Source: Rhodococcus maanshanensis NBRC 100610
Lineage (GTDB): Bacteria > Actinomycetota > Actinomycetes > Mycobacteriales > Mycobacteriaceae
DNA: 64,000 nucleotides
Direction of reading: 5' to 3'
Assembly: GCF_001894865.1 (NCBI RefSeq)
Contig: NZ_BCXA01000024.1
Location: 1 to 64,000 of the forward strand
Shown here: positions 17,158-26,736 of the stretch, one piece after another
How positions within the stretch are numbered: the first letter of the stretch is position 1
Layout of the letters: every line of letters begins with the position of its first letter
The notes under the pieces: generated by a model
Seen by the model: only the letters and a program-made list of their open reading frames with translations
Databases searched by the model: none
What the model was told of the DNA's origin: nothing
Translations under genes and position numbers: made by a program

Positions 17158-17889
17158 ATGATCGGGACCAGCCGCGACGGTGATGTGGTGACCATCGAGC
17201 TCCAGCGAGAGGAGCGGCGGAACGCTCTGAACACCGAGCAATGCGTGCTCCTGCGCGATGCCGTCGACGAGGCCGTTGCCCTCGGGGCGCGGGCGATCGT
17301 GCTGACCGGGCAGGGCTCCTCGTTCTGTGCGGGCGCCGACCTGTCCGGCGACGTGTACGCGGACGGCTTCACCGACACCCTGCTCGAGATGCTGCACACC
17401 ATCGACGGGGCGCCGATCCCGGTGATCGCGGCGGTGAACGGCCCCGCGGTCGGTGCGGGCACCCAGCTCGCCCTCGCCTCGGACCTGCGGGTCGTCGCCC
17501 CCGATGCCCATTTCGCGATCCCCGCCGCCAAGCTCGGCATCTCCGTCGACACCTGGACCGTGAAGCGGCTGGTGTCCCTCGCCGGCGGCGGGCCGGCCCG
17601 CACGATGTTGCTCGGAGCCGAGTCGCTGTCCGCCGAGGAGGCGCTGACCGCGGGCCTGGCGAACAAGATCGGTGATCTCGCGGCCGCGCAGGACTGGGCA
17701 AAGCGCATCGCGGCGCTGGCCCCGCTGTCGCTGCGGCACCTCAAGATGGTGTTCAACGACGACGGCACCCAGGACGACCCGACTCCCGAACAGCTGAGCG
17801 CGCTGCAGGCGGCATGGCGCAGCGAGGACATGGACGAGGCCCGCCAGGCTCGGTGGGAGAAGCGGCAGCCGGAGTTCAAGGGCCGATGA
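17158..17889 (+). CDS. echA6: Enoyl-CoA hydratase family protein, EchA6-like
   Basis: The 243-residue crotonase fold has the oxyanion-hole segments FCAGADL and GPAVGAGTQLALA. The position where hydratases carry the catalytic Glu (PEI.LG) reads IPAAKLG, and the second Glu region reads DTWTVKRL, so both catalytic acids look absent. This fits M. tuberculosis EchA6 (Rv0905), described as a non-catalytic acyl-CoA-binding protein that feeds FAS-II for mycolic acid synthesis. The downstream Rv0906-like gene and ctpE give the same order as in M. tuberculosis. Confidence 0.88.
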   Translation: MIGTSRDGDVVTIELQREERRNALNTEQCVLLRDAVDEAVALGARAIVLTGQGSSFCAGADLSGDVYADGFTDTLLEMLHTIDGAPIPVIAAVNGPAVGAGTQLALASDLRVVAPDAHFAIPAAKLGISVDTWTVKRLVSLAGGGPARTMLLGAESLSAEEALTAGLANKIGDLAAAQDWAKRIAALAPLSLRHLKMVFNDDGTQDDPTPEQLSALQAAWRSEDMDEARQARWEKRQPEFKGR

Positions 17890-19004
17890 GAATCGGGATC
17901 AAGAGCGCCATCGCGGCCGCGGCAGGCCTGGCAGGGGTCGCCGCGCTCGTGCGCGTCGGCACGGATCTGTCCTCGGCGATGGGTGCCTCGACCACGGCGA
18001 TCGTGCCGCACGCGAAGGGCTCCGCCCGATACCGCGGCAAGCGGTTCCACAACACCGAACCCAGCAGCCAGTTCGTGACCACCGGCCCGAGCATCGTGAC
18101 CTCGTTCCTCACCCGCGGCCGGCTGGGTCGTCCGCGGAGCCCGATCCCGCTGGCCACCCCGCTCGCACCCGCGCGGCCCGCCGAACTGGCCGTCACCTGG
18201 TACGGACACTCCAGCGCGCTGATCGAGATCGACGGGCACCGGGTGCTCACCGACCCCGTCTGGAGCCAGCGGGTCTCGCCCTCCCGGCTGATCGGGCCCG
18301 CCCGGCTGCATCCGACCCCGGTCGGGATCGAGGCCCTGCCGCAGATCGATGCCGTCGTCGTCTCGCACGACCACTACGACCACCTCGACAAGACCACCGT
18401 AATGGCCCTGGTGCGCACCCAGCGCGCCCCGTTCGTGGTGCCGAAGGGTATCGGGGCGCACCTGCGGCACTGGGGGGTGCCGGACGATCGGATCGTCGAG
18501 CTCGACTGGGACGAACAGGCGACGGTCGGTGCACTGACCCTCACCTGCACCGAGGCGCGGCACTTCTCCGGCCGCGGGCTGGTGCGCAATCCGACGCTCT
18601 GGTCGTCCTGGGTGATCGCCGGACCGCAGCGGACGGTGTTCTTCGGTGGTGACACTGGTTACACCCCGAGGTTCGCGGAGATCGGCACGCGGCACGGCCC
18701 GTTCGACCTGACGCTGCTCCCGGTCGGCGCCTATGACGAGCACTGGCCGGACATCCACATGAACCCGGAGGAGGCGGTCCGGATGCACGCCGATCTCAAC
18801 CGGGGCGAGCCCGGATCCGGCGTGCTGGTGCCGGTGCACTGGGCCACCTTCAACCTGGCCTTCCATCCGTGGGCGGAGCCGGTGACACGGCTGCTGGCGG
18901 CGGCGGGCGAGGTCGACACGAAGGTGAGCGTGCCGATGCCGGGACAGCGGATCGACGTGCTGCGCCCGGCCTCGCAGCGGCAGTGGTGGTTGCGGCTCGC
19001 CTGA
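17886..19004 (+). CDS. Metallo-beta-lactamase-fold hydrolase, NAPE-PLD-like (Rv0906-type)
   Basis: The 372-residue protein has an N-terminal hydrophobic helix that may anchor or export it. The MBL metal motif is HxHxDH (SHDHYDHLD), with further ligands in EARHFSGRG, FFGGDTGY and VPVHWATF. The N-terminal segment (RGKRFHN) and WYGHSS are typical of the NAPE-PLD-like branch that cleaves phospholipid phosphodiester bonds. It is coupled to echA6 by an ATGA overlap. The position matches Rv0906 between echA6 and ctpE. Confidence 0.87.
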   Translation: MRIGIKSAIAAAAGLAGVAALVRVGTDLSSAMGASTTAIVPHAKGSARYRGKRFHNTEPSSQFVTTGPSIVTSFLTRGRLGRPRSPIPLATPLAPARPAELAVTWYGHSSALIEIDGHRVLTDPVWSQRVSPSRLIGPARLHPTPVGIEALPQIDAVVVSHDHYDHLDKTTVMALVRTQRAPFVVPKGIGAHLRHWGVPDDRIVELDWDEQATVGALTLTCTEARHFSGRGLVRNPTLWSSWVIAGPQRTVFFGGDTGYTPRFAEIGTRHGPFDLTLLPVGAYDEHWPDIHMNPEEAVRMHADLNRGEPGSGVLVPVHWATFNLAFHPWAEPVTRLLAAAGEVDTKVSVPMPGQRIDVLRPASQRQWWLRLA

Positions 19005-19048
19005 GCGAGGGGCGGCGGGTGTCCCCGGGTCTGACATAGCCTGGCGGC

Positions 19049-21541
19049 ATGGCCCCCGACGAGAATTCCGGCGACGGTGTGACGGTCGCAACACTGACGG
19101 CAGGCGAGGTCGACGTCTCGACCGGATTGACCGCGGCGCAGGTATCGCGCCGGGTGGCGGATGGGCGGACCAATGACGTGCCCGGTCGCGCGAGCCGGTC
19201 GGTCAAGGAGATCGTCCGCGCCAATGTGTTCACCCGGATCAACGCGATCCTCGGCGTGCTGCTGATCATCGTGCTGTCCACCGGCTCGGTGATCGACGGC
19301 ATGTTCGGGCTGCTGATCATCGCGAACAGCGCGATCGGCATCATCCAGGAGGTCAGGGCCAAGCAGACCCTCGACAAATTGGCGATCGTCAGTCAGGCCA
19401 AGCCCCAGGTCCGCCGCGACGGCGCTTCGGTGTCGGTGGCACCGAACGAGGTGGTTCTCGACGAGATCATCGAACTGGGCGCGGGCGATCAGATCGTGGT
19501 CGACGGCGCCGTGGTCGAGGGCGAGGTCCTCGAGGTCGACGAATCGCTGCTGACCGGCGAGGCCGACCCCGTCCACAAGCGGCCGGGCGAGCAGGTGCTC
19601 TCGGGCAGTTTCGTGGTGTCGGGCAGCGGCGCCTACCAGGCCACGAAGGTCGGCAAGGACGCGTACGCGGCGAAGCTGGCGGCGGAGGCGAGCAAGTTCA
19701 CACTGGTGCATTCCGAACTGCGCAGCGGTGTCGACAAGATCCTCAAGTTCATCACGTACCTGATGATCCCGGCGGGTCTGCTGATCATCTACAACCAGTT
19801 GTTCGTCAGCGAGCAGAATCTGGGCTCGGCGCTGAACGGCATGGTCGCGGCGCTGGTCCCGATGGTTCCGGAGGGTCTGGTGCTGATGACCTCGCTGGCC
19901 TTCGCGGTCGGCGTTGTCCGGCTCGGGCGCAGGCAGTGCCTGGTTCAGGAACTGCCCGCGATCGAGGGGCTCGCCCGAGTCGACGTGGTGTGCGCCGACA
20001 AGACCGGCACGCTGACCGAGAACGGGATGCGGTTGTCGGAGTTGCGTTCTCTCGACGGGGACGATGCCTCGGCCCGCGACGCGCTCGCGGCGATGGCGGG
20101 GAGCGATCCCCGTCCGAACGCGAGCATGCTCGCGATCGCGGAGTCCTGTGACGGCGATCCCGGCTGGACCAGTACGGCCATCGCGCCGTTCACCTCCGCC
20201 AAGAAGTGGAGCGGTATCTCATACGGCGACAACGGGAACTGGGTACTCGGCGCCCCGGACGTGCTGCTCGACCCCGAGACCGACACCGCCCGTGAGGCCG
20301 AGGAGATCGGCGCGAAGGGCCTGCGCGTGCTCATGCTCGGCAGCAGCGACCTGCCCGTGGACGACGGCGCGGCACCGGGTCAGGTGACGCCGAGGGCGCT
20401 GGTGGTGCTCGAGCAGCGGGTGCGGCCCGACGCCAGGGAGACCCTCGAGTACTTCGCCGATCAGCACGTCCAGGTCAAGGTGATCTCCGGGGACAATGCG
20501 GTTTCGGTTGGCGCGGTTGCCGGTTCGCTCGGTTTGCCCGGCGGTGACCGTCCGGTCGACGCGAGGGAACTCCCTACCGAGCGGGAGGCGCTGGCCGACA
20601 CCCTGGACACGGCAACCACCTTCGGCCGGGTGCGGCCGGATCAGAAGCGCGAGATGGTGGGAGCGCTGCAGTCGCGCGGCCACACGGTGGCGATGACCGG
20701 CGACGGCGTCAACGACGTGCTCGCTCTCAAGGACGCCGACATCGGGGTGTCGATGGGCTCGGGCAGCCCCGCGACCAGGGCGGTTGCCCAGATCGTGCTG
20801 CTGGACAACAAGTTCGCCACGCTGCCGTACGTGGTCGGCGAGGGGCGCCGGGTGATCGGCAACATCGAGCGCGTCTCGAACCTGTTCCTCACCAAGACCG
20901 TGTACTCGGTGTTGCTGGCGTTGCTCGTCGGGCTTTCGGGGGTGCTCTCGCAGTTCTTCCACTTCGAGCCGATGCCGTACCCGTTCCTGCCGCGGCACGT
21001 CACGATCGCGGCCTGGTTCACGATCGGCATCCCGGCGTTCATCCTGTCGCTTGCGCCGAACAACGAGCGGGCACGCAGCGGGTTCGTCCCGCGGGTGATG
21101 CGGTTCGCGGTCCCGTCCGGCCTCGTCATCGGCGTCGCAACGTTCGTGGCCTACGCCCTGGTGTACGCGGGTCCGGAGGCCACCGAGACGCAGCGGGTGC
21201 AGGCTGGAACCACCGCCCTGATCACCCTGATCATGATCGCGCTGTGGGTGCTGGCCATCGTGGCGCGGCCGTACACGTGGTGGAAGGTGCTGCTGATCGC
21301 CGGGTCGGTCGGCGGATATCTCATCCTGTTCGGGCTGCCCTTCACCCGCGAGTTCTTCAAGCTCGACCCGTCGAACATCGGGGCCACCACCACCGCGCTC
21401 GTCTGTGGCGCGGTCGGCATCGTGCTGGTCGAGGTGTCGTGGTGGATCTCCGGTGCGATCCACGGCGAGCAGCGGCGGCTGTTCGCGCAGCCGGATGTCG
21501 GCGGCGTGACCGGCGCGGATGACCGGGATCCGGTGGCGTGA
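19049..21541 (+). CDS. ctpE: P-type ATPase, CtpE-like
   Basis: The 830-residue protein has an actuator motif [10 protein letters not shown], a PEGL motif in TM4 (MVPEGLVLM), the phosphorylation motif DKTGTLTEN and the hinge [21 protein letters not shown]. Several C-terminal helices follow. CtpE (Rv0908) of mycobacteria is reported as a calcium-uptake ATPase; metal specificity here is taken from that homology. The ATG at 19049 lies 45 bases after the upstream gene. Confidence 0.92.
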   Translation: MAPDENSGDGVTVATLTAGEVDVSTGLTAAQVSRRVADGRTNDVPGRASRSVKEIVRANVFTRINAILGVLLIIVLSTGSVIDGMFGLLIIANSAIGIIQEVRAKQTLDKLAIVSQAKPQVRRDGASVSVAPNEVVLDEIIELGAGDQIVVDGAVVEGEVLEVDESLLTGEADPVHKRPGEQVLSGSFVVSGSGAYQATKVGKDAYAAKLAAEASKFTLVHSELRSGVDKILKFITYLMIPAGLLIIYNQLFVSEQNLGSALNGMVAALVPMVPEGLVLMTSLAFAVGVVRLGRRQCLVQELPAIEGLARVDVVCADKTGTLTENGMRLSELRSLDGDDASARDALAAMAGSDPRPNASMLAIAESCDGDPGWTSTAIAPFTSAKKWSGISYGDNGNWVLGAPDVLLDPETDTAREAEEIGAKGLRVLMLGSSDLPVDDGAAPGQVTPRALVVLEQRVRPDARETLEYFADQHVQVKVISGDNAVSVGAVAGSLGLPGGDRPVDARELPTEREALADTLDTATTFGRVRPDQKREMVGALQSRGHTVAMTGDGVNDVLALKDADIGVSMGSGSPATRAVAQIVLLDNKFATLPYVVGEGRRVIGNIERVSNLFLTKTVYSVLLALLVGLSGVLSQFFHFEPMPYPFLPRHVTIAAWFTIGIPAFILSLAPNNERARSGFVPRVMRFAVPSGLVIGVATFVAYALVYAGPEATETQRVQAGTTALITLIMIALWVLAIVARPYTWWKVLLIAGSVGGYLILFGLPFTREFFKLDPSNIGATTTALVCGAVGIVLVEVSWWISGAIHGEQRRLFAQPDVGGVTGADDRDPVA

Positions 21542-21628
21542 CCACTGGATGTCTGTGAGACTGGGGACGAAGCGGGGCAACGCCCCGGCGACCCAAGGTG
21601 CCCGCTCGGCACCGGAGGAGGACACGCT

Positions 21629-21817
21629 ATGAGCTTCATGGACACCCTCAAGGGACTGTTCGGCAAGGGCAAGCAGGCCGCCGCCCAACACTCCGACAAG
21701 ATCGAGGACGCCGTCGACAAGGCGGGCGACTTCATCGACCAGAAGACCGGCGGCAAGTACGCGCAGCACGTCGACAAGGCCCAGGATGCGGCCAAGAAGA
21801 TCATCCCGAACGAGTAG
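21629..21817 (+). CDS. Rv0909-type antitoxin-like small protein
   Basis: The 62-residue protein is Lys/Asp/Ala-rich and predicted helical (MSFMDTLKGLFGKGKQAA...). A strong ribosome-binding sequence (GGAGGAGG) precedes the ATG. It resembles the Rv0909/CsbD-like helical antitoxin family by length, composition and position directly after ctpE. In M. tuberculosis the partner Rv0910 follows at once; here the Rv0910-like gene is about 10 kb away at 31949. A stand-alone stress protein is the alternative. Confidence 0.78.
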   Translation: MSFMDTLKGLFGKGKQAAAQHSDKIEDAVDKAGDFIDQKTGGKYAQHVDKAQDAAKKIIPNE

Positions 21818-21839
21818 CCGAGCCCACCCAGGAGCCGCA

Positions 21840-22223
21840 ATGCCCGATCCTTCCCCGTACACGGTGGAGCTGCTGTTCGATCGGGATTGCGGCTTCTGCG
21901 TCCGTAGCGCGGAGTTCCTCGGCCGCATCGACCGCCGCGGCCGGGTCAGTACGTTCGCGCTGCAGCAGCGCGGCGCACCGGAGCGGTTCGGCGTTGACAC
22001 CGATGCCGCGCTCGAGCAGGCGTGGGCGGTGGACTCGCGCGGCGACCGGTACGCGGGTGCGGGCGCCATCAATGCCGCGCTCTCGGGGGTGCTCGGCACC
22101 CGAATCCCGTTGTTCGTCTACCGGATCTGGGGTATTCGGCAACTCCAGGACCGCCTGTACAGCTGGGTGGCGGCCAACAGGCACCGTCTGCCGGGTAAGG
22201 GTGGAAGCTGCGCGATAGACTAG
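21840..22223 (+). CDS. DCC1-like thiol-disulfide oxidoreductase family protein
   Basis: The 127-residue protein carries the DxxCxxC signature of the DUF393/DCC family (FDRDCGFCVRSAEFL) near the N-terminus, giving a thioredoxin-like redox pair. The rest fits the family, with a conserved YRIWG region. The start at 21840 follows a CAGGAG ribosome-binding sequence. It is followed 3 bases later by the antiporter gene, so the two are likely co-transcribed. Confidence 0.88.
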   Translation: MPDPSPYTVELLFDRDCGFCVRSAEFLGRIDRRGRVSTFALQQRGAPERFGVDTDAALEQAWAVDSRGDRYAGAGAINAALSGVLGTRIPLFVYRIWGIRQLQDRLYSWVAANRHRLPGKGGSCAID

Positions 22224-22226
22224 CCG

Positions 22227-23816
22227 ATGACCCTCACCTGGCTGTTCCTCGTCGTGATCGTGGCCCTGGCCGTGACGGGGTTCGCCAAGCGGTTCGACCT
22301 CCAGGTCCCGCTCGTGCTGGTCGCCATCGGGGGCGCCGCCTCCTTCATTCCCGGTCTCCCGCGCCTGGACCTCTCGCCGGAGCTGATGCTCGGCGTCGTG
22401 CTGCCGCCGCTGCTGTACTCGGCGGCACTCGACTTCTCCTTCAGCACCTTTCGGCGAAATCTCGCCCCGATACTGCGGCTCGGCATCGGCATGGTGGTCG
22501 TCACCACCTTCGCCGTCGGATGGTTCGCCAACTGGTTGGTGCCGGAGCTCACCCTTGGAGCCGCGCTCGTTCTCGGCGCCGTGGTGGCGCCCCCGGACGC
22601 CGTCGCGGCCGTCGCGGTTGGCCGGAAGCTGGGTCTGCCGCGTCGCATGATGGCCATTCTCAAGGGCGAGTCCCTGGTCAACGATGCTGCGGCGCTGACC
22701 CTGTTCGCCCTTGCGACCGCGGCGGTCACCGGCAGGAAGATCGCGATCGGGTCGCCGGTGCTGTACTTCCTCTACGAGGTCGTGGGCGGAGTTCTTGTCG
22801 GCCTTGCCCTTTCGATTGCCGTCCGGTTCGTCCGCGCGCGGATCGAGGACTCGCCGATGGAGACCGTGCTGGGGCTGTTGCTGCCTTTCGCCGCGTACTT
22901 CGCGGCCGAGGAGATCCACGCCTCCGGCGTGCTCGCCGTCGTCACGGCGGGGTTCGTCCTCGGACGCGACATCGGGGACGAGTCCGTCTCGACGCGGCTG
23001 CAGGAGAGTGCGGTGTGGCCGACGATCGACCTGGTGATGGAGACCTTCGTCTTCGCCTACATGGGTTTGCAGCTGAGGTTCGTGATCGAGGACGTACGCG
23101 ACGAGGGGCTGCCCGTTCATCACATCTTCGCGTACGGGTTGGCGGTCCTCGCCCTGGTGATCCTGATCCGCCCCGCGTGGATCTTCGCCACCCAGGCCAG
23201 GAGTGAGGGCTGGCGCCAGAACCTGGTGATCTCCTGGGCGGGGATGCGCGGCGTCGTCACCCTCGCCGCCGCGTCAGGCGTGCCACTGACGACCCTGGCG
23301 GGCGACCCGTTTCCCGGCCGCGGCGTCATCGTGGCGATCGCCTTCACGGTGGCGGTGGGGACACTGTTGATCCAGGGCCTGACGCTGCCGCTGCTGATCC
23401 GGCGGCTCGACGTGGCCGATCCCGATGAGGAGCAGCGACTCGGCGAGCAGATGGCACTCGCGCGGCGGATCTCCCACGATGCGGCCGCGCAGTCCCTCGA
23501 GGAAGCGCTGCGGGATCCGCCCGCCGGGTTGCCGACCGCGGAGCTGTCGGCGCTCGTCGAGCGGGTCAGGAAGGTGTCCGAGGCCAGGGCGAACATGGAT
23601 CGCGCCGAGGAGGTCAGCGAATACGAGGCAAAGGCGCTGCGGGCGAACGCGGTCTTCAACCGGCTGCGGCGTGGGGTTCTCCAGGATCAGCGGGCGGCGC
23701 TGATCGCGGCCAGGAACGCGGGTGAACTCGACGACGAGGTGTTGCGGGACGTGCTCGACGGGCTCGACATCGAAGAGGTGGCGGCCGAGTCGAGGGTGCG
23801 GCGGTCGCGGTGGTGA
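22227..23816 (+). CDS. CPA1-family Na+/H+ antiporter
   Basis: The 529-residue protein has about 11-12 TM helices over the first 400 residues and a cytoplasmic, charged C-terminal tail of about 130 residues. Ion-site motifs of CPA1 exchangers are visible: VVAPPDAVAAVAV, KGESLVNDAAAL and SWAGMRGVVTLAAA. The protein should exchange Na+ or K+ for H+ across the membrane for pH and salt homeostasis. The ATG is at 22227. Confidence 0.92.
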   Translation: MTLTWLFLVVIVALAVTGFAKRFDLQVPLVLVAIGGAASFIPGLPRLDLSPELMLGVVLPPLLYSAALDFSFSTFRRNLAPILRLGIGMVVVTTFAVGWFANWLVPELTLGAALVLGAVVAPPDAVAAVAVGRKLGLPRRMMAILKGESLVNDAAALTLFALATAAVTGRKIAIGSPVLYFLYEVVGGVLVGLALSIAVRFVRARIEDSPMETVLGLLLPFAAYFAAEEIHASGVLAVVTAGFVLGRDIGDESVSTRLQESAVWPTIDLVMETFVFAYMGLQLRFVIEDVRDEGLPVHHIFAYGLAVLALVILIRPAWIFATQARSEGWRQNLVISWAGMRGVVTLAAASGVPLTTLAGDPFPGRGVIVAIAFTVAVGTLLIQGLTLPLLIRRLDVADPDEEQRLGEQMALARRISHDAAAQSLEEALRDPPAGLPTAELSALVERVRKVSEARANMDRAEEVSEYEAKALRANAVFNRLRRGVLQDQRAALIAARNAGELDDEVLRDVLDGLDIEEVAAESRVRRSRW

Positions 23817-23848
23817 GCACCCCGGCGCGGCTCGGGCACAATCGGATC

Positions 23849-25075
23849 GTGATCCGGACCAGAGCGATTCTCGCCGCGATCGCGTGTGCCGCGCTCGCCG
23901 CAGGCTGCTCCGACGCCCCCGCCGAGTCCGCGCGCGACGCCGTGACCCCGACCGCGGACGCGGCCGCCGCGGTCACGGCGGCCCCGGCACCGGTCGGCGA
24001 CGAGCGAGGGGCGCTGATCGGGGACCAGTCGCTCGCCGAGACCGCGGCGGTCAGCCCGAACGGGCCGGTCACCGCCCGCAAGCTCGTCTACCGCTCCACC
24101 TCGGGCCTGGACGGCAGTGGAACCGAGGTGTCCGGCACGGTCTTCGTCCCGCCGGGCGCCGCGCCGGACGGCGGGTGGCCGATCGTCTCGGTCGGGCACG
24201 GCACCACCGGCGTCACCGACGAGTGTGCGCCCTCGCAGTACCCCGACCTGCTCGGGGCCGTCGGTATGGTCACCGCACTGCTCGAGCAGGGCTACGTCGT
24301 CGTCGCCTCCGACTATCAGGGGCTCGGCACGCCGGGTCCGCACCCGTACTTGGAGCCGAAGTCCGCCGCCCACAACCTGATCGACGGGGTCAGGGCGGCG
24401 CGGGCCGCGGTGCCGAACACCTCGAACCGCTGGGCGGCGCTGGGCCTCTCGCAGGGCGGACAGGCATCCTGGTCCGCGGCCGAACACGCGGCCGGATACG
24501 GCGACGGGCTCGAGTTCGTCGGCGCGGCACACCTGTCCCCGGCGGCGGACCTGTCGCACATCGCCGACGACCTCGGCGGAATCTCGCTGACGCTGCCACA
24601 GCAGATCTTCCTGCCGATGCTGCTCGCCGGCAGCGAGGCGCAGCACGCGGGCCTCGATCCGGCGAGCTACATCCGGGGCGCGCTTGCGGACAGTCGCGAG
24701 GCCTTGATGGCGTGCGGCCCGCAGGCGGCCGAGCGGAAATGGGATGCGGCGGTGCGGATCACCCGGGCGGACAGTCTTCCGCTGACCAGTGCCGACACCG
24801 ATCGGATGCGGGCATGGCTGGAGCGGATCGCATTGCCGCAGCAACGCACCGAGGCGCCGATGCTGGTGGTGGTCGGGGAATCCGACGACCTGATCCCCGC
24901 GGACTGGACCAGGGTGGCGGTGACGAAGGCCTGTGCGCTGGGCGACGTGATCGCGCTGGAGTCGCGGCCGGGCGAGGGGCACGCCGATGCGCGGGCCAAC
25001 CCGGGGGCGGTGGCCTGGATCGCGGACCGGTTCGCGGGGGTGCCCGCGCCGAACACCTGTCCCGGTACCCCGTGA
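23849..25075 (+). CDS. Secretory lipase/esterase lipoprotein (LIP family)
   Basis: About 408 residues from the GTG at 23849. The signal peptide ends in a lipobox (LAAGC), so it is a lipoprotein. It has an alpha/beta hydrolase fold with nucleophile elbow GLSQGG; a likely acid is in GESDDLIP and the His in GEGHAD. The segment DYQGLGTPGPHPYL is the hallmark of the secretory lipase family common in Nocardia and Rhodococcus. An earlier GTG at 23810 would put 13 residues before a proper signal peptide and overlap the antiporter gene. Confidence 0.87.
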   Translation: MIRTRAILAAIACAALAAGCSDAPAESARDAVTPTADAAAAVTAAPAPVGDERGALIGDQSLAETAAVSPNGPVTARKLVYRSTSGLDGSGTEVSGTVFVPPGAAPDGGWPIVSVGHGTTGVTDECAPSQYPDLLGAVGMVTALLEQGYVVVASDYQGLGTPGPHPYLEPKSAAHNLIDGVRAARAAVPNTSNRWAALGLSQGGQASWSAAEHAAGYGDGLEFVGAAHLSPAADLSHIADDLGGISLTLPQQIFLPMLLAGSEAQHAGLDPASYIRGALADSREALMACGPQAAERKWDAAVRITRADSLPLTSADTDRMRAWLERIALPQQRTEAPMLVVVGESDDLIPADWTRVAVTKACALGDVIALESRPGEGHADARANPGAVAWIADRFAGVPAPNTCPGTP

Positions 25076-25119
25076 GCGTCTCGCGGTCGGCGACCGCCCG
25101 GCTGTCGTAGCGTCTACAC

Positions 25120-25494
25120 ATGACCGCGACCAGCCCGATCGACCGACTCCGTGAGCTGTGCCTGCGGATGCCGGAGGCGACGGAGCGGATCAGTCACGGC
25201 GAACCGGCCTGGTTCGTCCGCAAGGCCCCGCAGTTCGCGACCCTGGCCGATCACCATCACGACGACCGGCTGGCCTTCTGGGCGGCGGCGCCTGCCGGGG
25301 CGCAGTCCGATTGGGTGGCCCGTGACCCGGAGCGCTTCTTCGTGCCGCCGTACGTGGGTGGGCGTGGCTGGATCGGGGTGTACCTCGACCGTCCGCAGGA
25401 CTGGGACGACATCGCGGACATCGTCGAGGACGCGTACCGCACGGTCGCCCCGCGCAAGCTGCTCGCCCTGCTCGACGAGGGTCGGGACCGGTGA
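25120..25494 (+). CDS. MmcQ/YjbR family protein
   Basis: The 124-residue protein has the YjbR-type double-wing fold signature: LPEA-like MPEATERISHGEPAWFVR near the N-terminus and a GWIGVYLD..DWDDIADIVEDAYR C-terminal part. The family binds DNA non-specifically in E. coli; its biological role is unclear. It overlaps the sensor kinase gene by 4 bases (GTGA). Confidence 0.85.
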   Translation: MTATSPIDRLRELCLRMPEATERISHGEPAWFVRKAPQFATLADHHHDDRLAFWAAAPAGAQSDWVARDPERFFVPPYVGGRGWIGVYLDRPQDWDDIADIVEDAYRTVAPRKLLALLDEGRDR

Positions 25495-26693
25495 CCGGCA
25501 CCACCGCCGCGGTTCTCCTGGTCATCGTCGCCGCGGCCCTCGCGCTCGGCGCGTGGTGGCTGCGCAGCCGCAGGACGCTCACCACGCCCGCGGAGCGGGC
25601 CGTGCACGCCACTCTGCACACGGCCGCCCTCGCGGCGAAACCGCTGCGCCGCGGCCTCGACACCACGTCCGCGGCCGAGGCCGCCCCGCATCTGCAGGCG
25701 CTGATCGGTGCCGATGCGGTCGCGCTGGCATCCGCGGACGGTGTGCTGCTGGCCTGGAACGGACCGCACGCGGACCTGGCCGAGCGGTTCCTGGCGGTCG
25801 GGCTCCGGGCGGTTACCGGTGAGCGACGGGTGCTGGTCGAATCGGCCGAGCTCGGCAAGCCCGAGGTCGGGGCGTTGATCGCCCAACCGCTGCTCATCGA
25901 GGATTCCGGGGTCGTCGGCGTGTTGGGCGTGGTGACCGCGGGGGAGCCGGGCCCCGGCCTGCTCGGGGCGATCACGGAGGTCGCCCGGTACGCGTGCAGC
26001 CAGATCGAGCTGGCCGAACTCGACGCGTCAAGGGTGCGACTGGACCGGGCCGAGGTGCGCGCCCTGCGCGCTCAGATCAGCCCGCACTTCATCTACAACG
26101 CGCTCAACACGGTGGCGTCCTTCGTCCGGACCGATCCGGACCGGGCCAGGGAGCTGATCCTCGAGTTCGCCGACTTCACCCGGTACTCGTTCCGGTCCGC
26201 GGGCGAGTACACCCTGCTGGCCGACGAACTGCGCAACATCGACCGGTACCTGACCCTCGAGCGGGCCCGGTTCGGCAAGGACCTCGAGGTGCGCCTGCAG
26301 GTCGCGCCCGAGGTGCTGGGCGTCGTGCTGCCGTTCCTTGCGCTGCAACCCCTGGTGGAAAACGCAGTGCGGCACGGGATCTCGAACAAGCCGGAGGGCG
26401 GAACGGTGAGCATCGTCGCGGCGGACGAGGGCACCGACTGCGTCATCAGCGTGGAGGACGACGGCGTCGGGATGGATCCCGAACTGTTGCGCTCTGGTTC
26501 GCTGGACGCGGTCGAGTCCGGCGGCGACCGGCCGAGCGCCAGGGAATCCGCCCACGTCGGCCTGGCGAACGTGGACGACCGACTGCGTGCCGCGTTCGGG
26601 AACGACTACGGGCTGGTGGTGGAGACGGCGCCGGGTGCGGGCACCAAGGTGAGCATGCGGGTGCCGAAGTTCCGTCCGGGAATCCGGGCCTGA
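25491..26693 (+). CDS. LytS-type sensor histidine kinase
   Basis: The 400-residue protein has one N-terminal TM helix, a GAF-like region at about residues 50-165, then a His_kinase domain with the phospho-acceptor His in AQISPHFIYNALN, followed by HATPase_c (ENAVRHGI as N-box; EDDGVGM as G1). This is the LytS/YehU class, which signals to LytTR regulators. It is followed by the cognate LytTR regulator and two membrane genes including a symporter, which suggests control of carboxylate uptake. Confidence 0.92.
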   Translation: MTGTTAAVLLVIVAAALALGAWWLRSRRTLTTPAERAVHATLHTAALAAKPLRRGLDTTSAAEAAPHLQALIGADAVALASADGVLLAWNGPHADLAERFLAVGLRAVTGERRVLVESAELGKPEVGALIAQPLLIEDSGVVGVLGVVTAGEPGPGLLGAITEVARYACSQIELAELDASRVRLDRAEVRALRAQISPHFIYNALNTVASFVRTDPDRARELILEFADFTRYSFRSAGEYTLLADELRNIDRYLTLERARFGKDLEVRLQVAPEVLGVVLPFLALQPLVENAVRHGISNKPEGGTVSIVAADEGTDCVISVEDDGVGMDPELLRSGSLDAVESGGDRPSARESAHVGLANVDDRLRAAFGNDYGLVVETAPGAGTKVSMRVPKFRPGIRA

Positions 26694-26736
26694 GCGTGAC
26701 GGCGGGAGGGTTCACCCATGGCACGATGGTTCCGTT

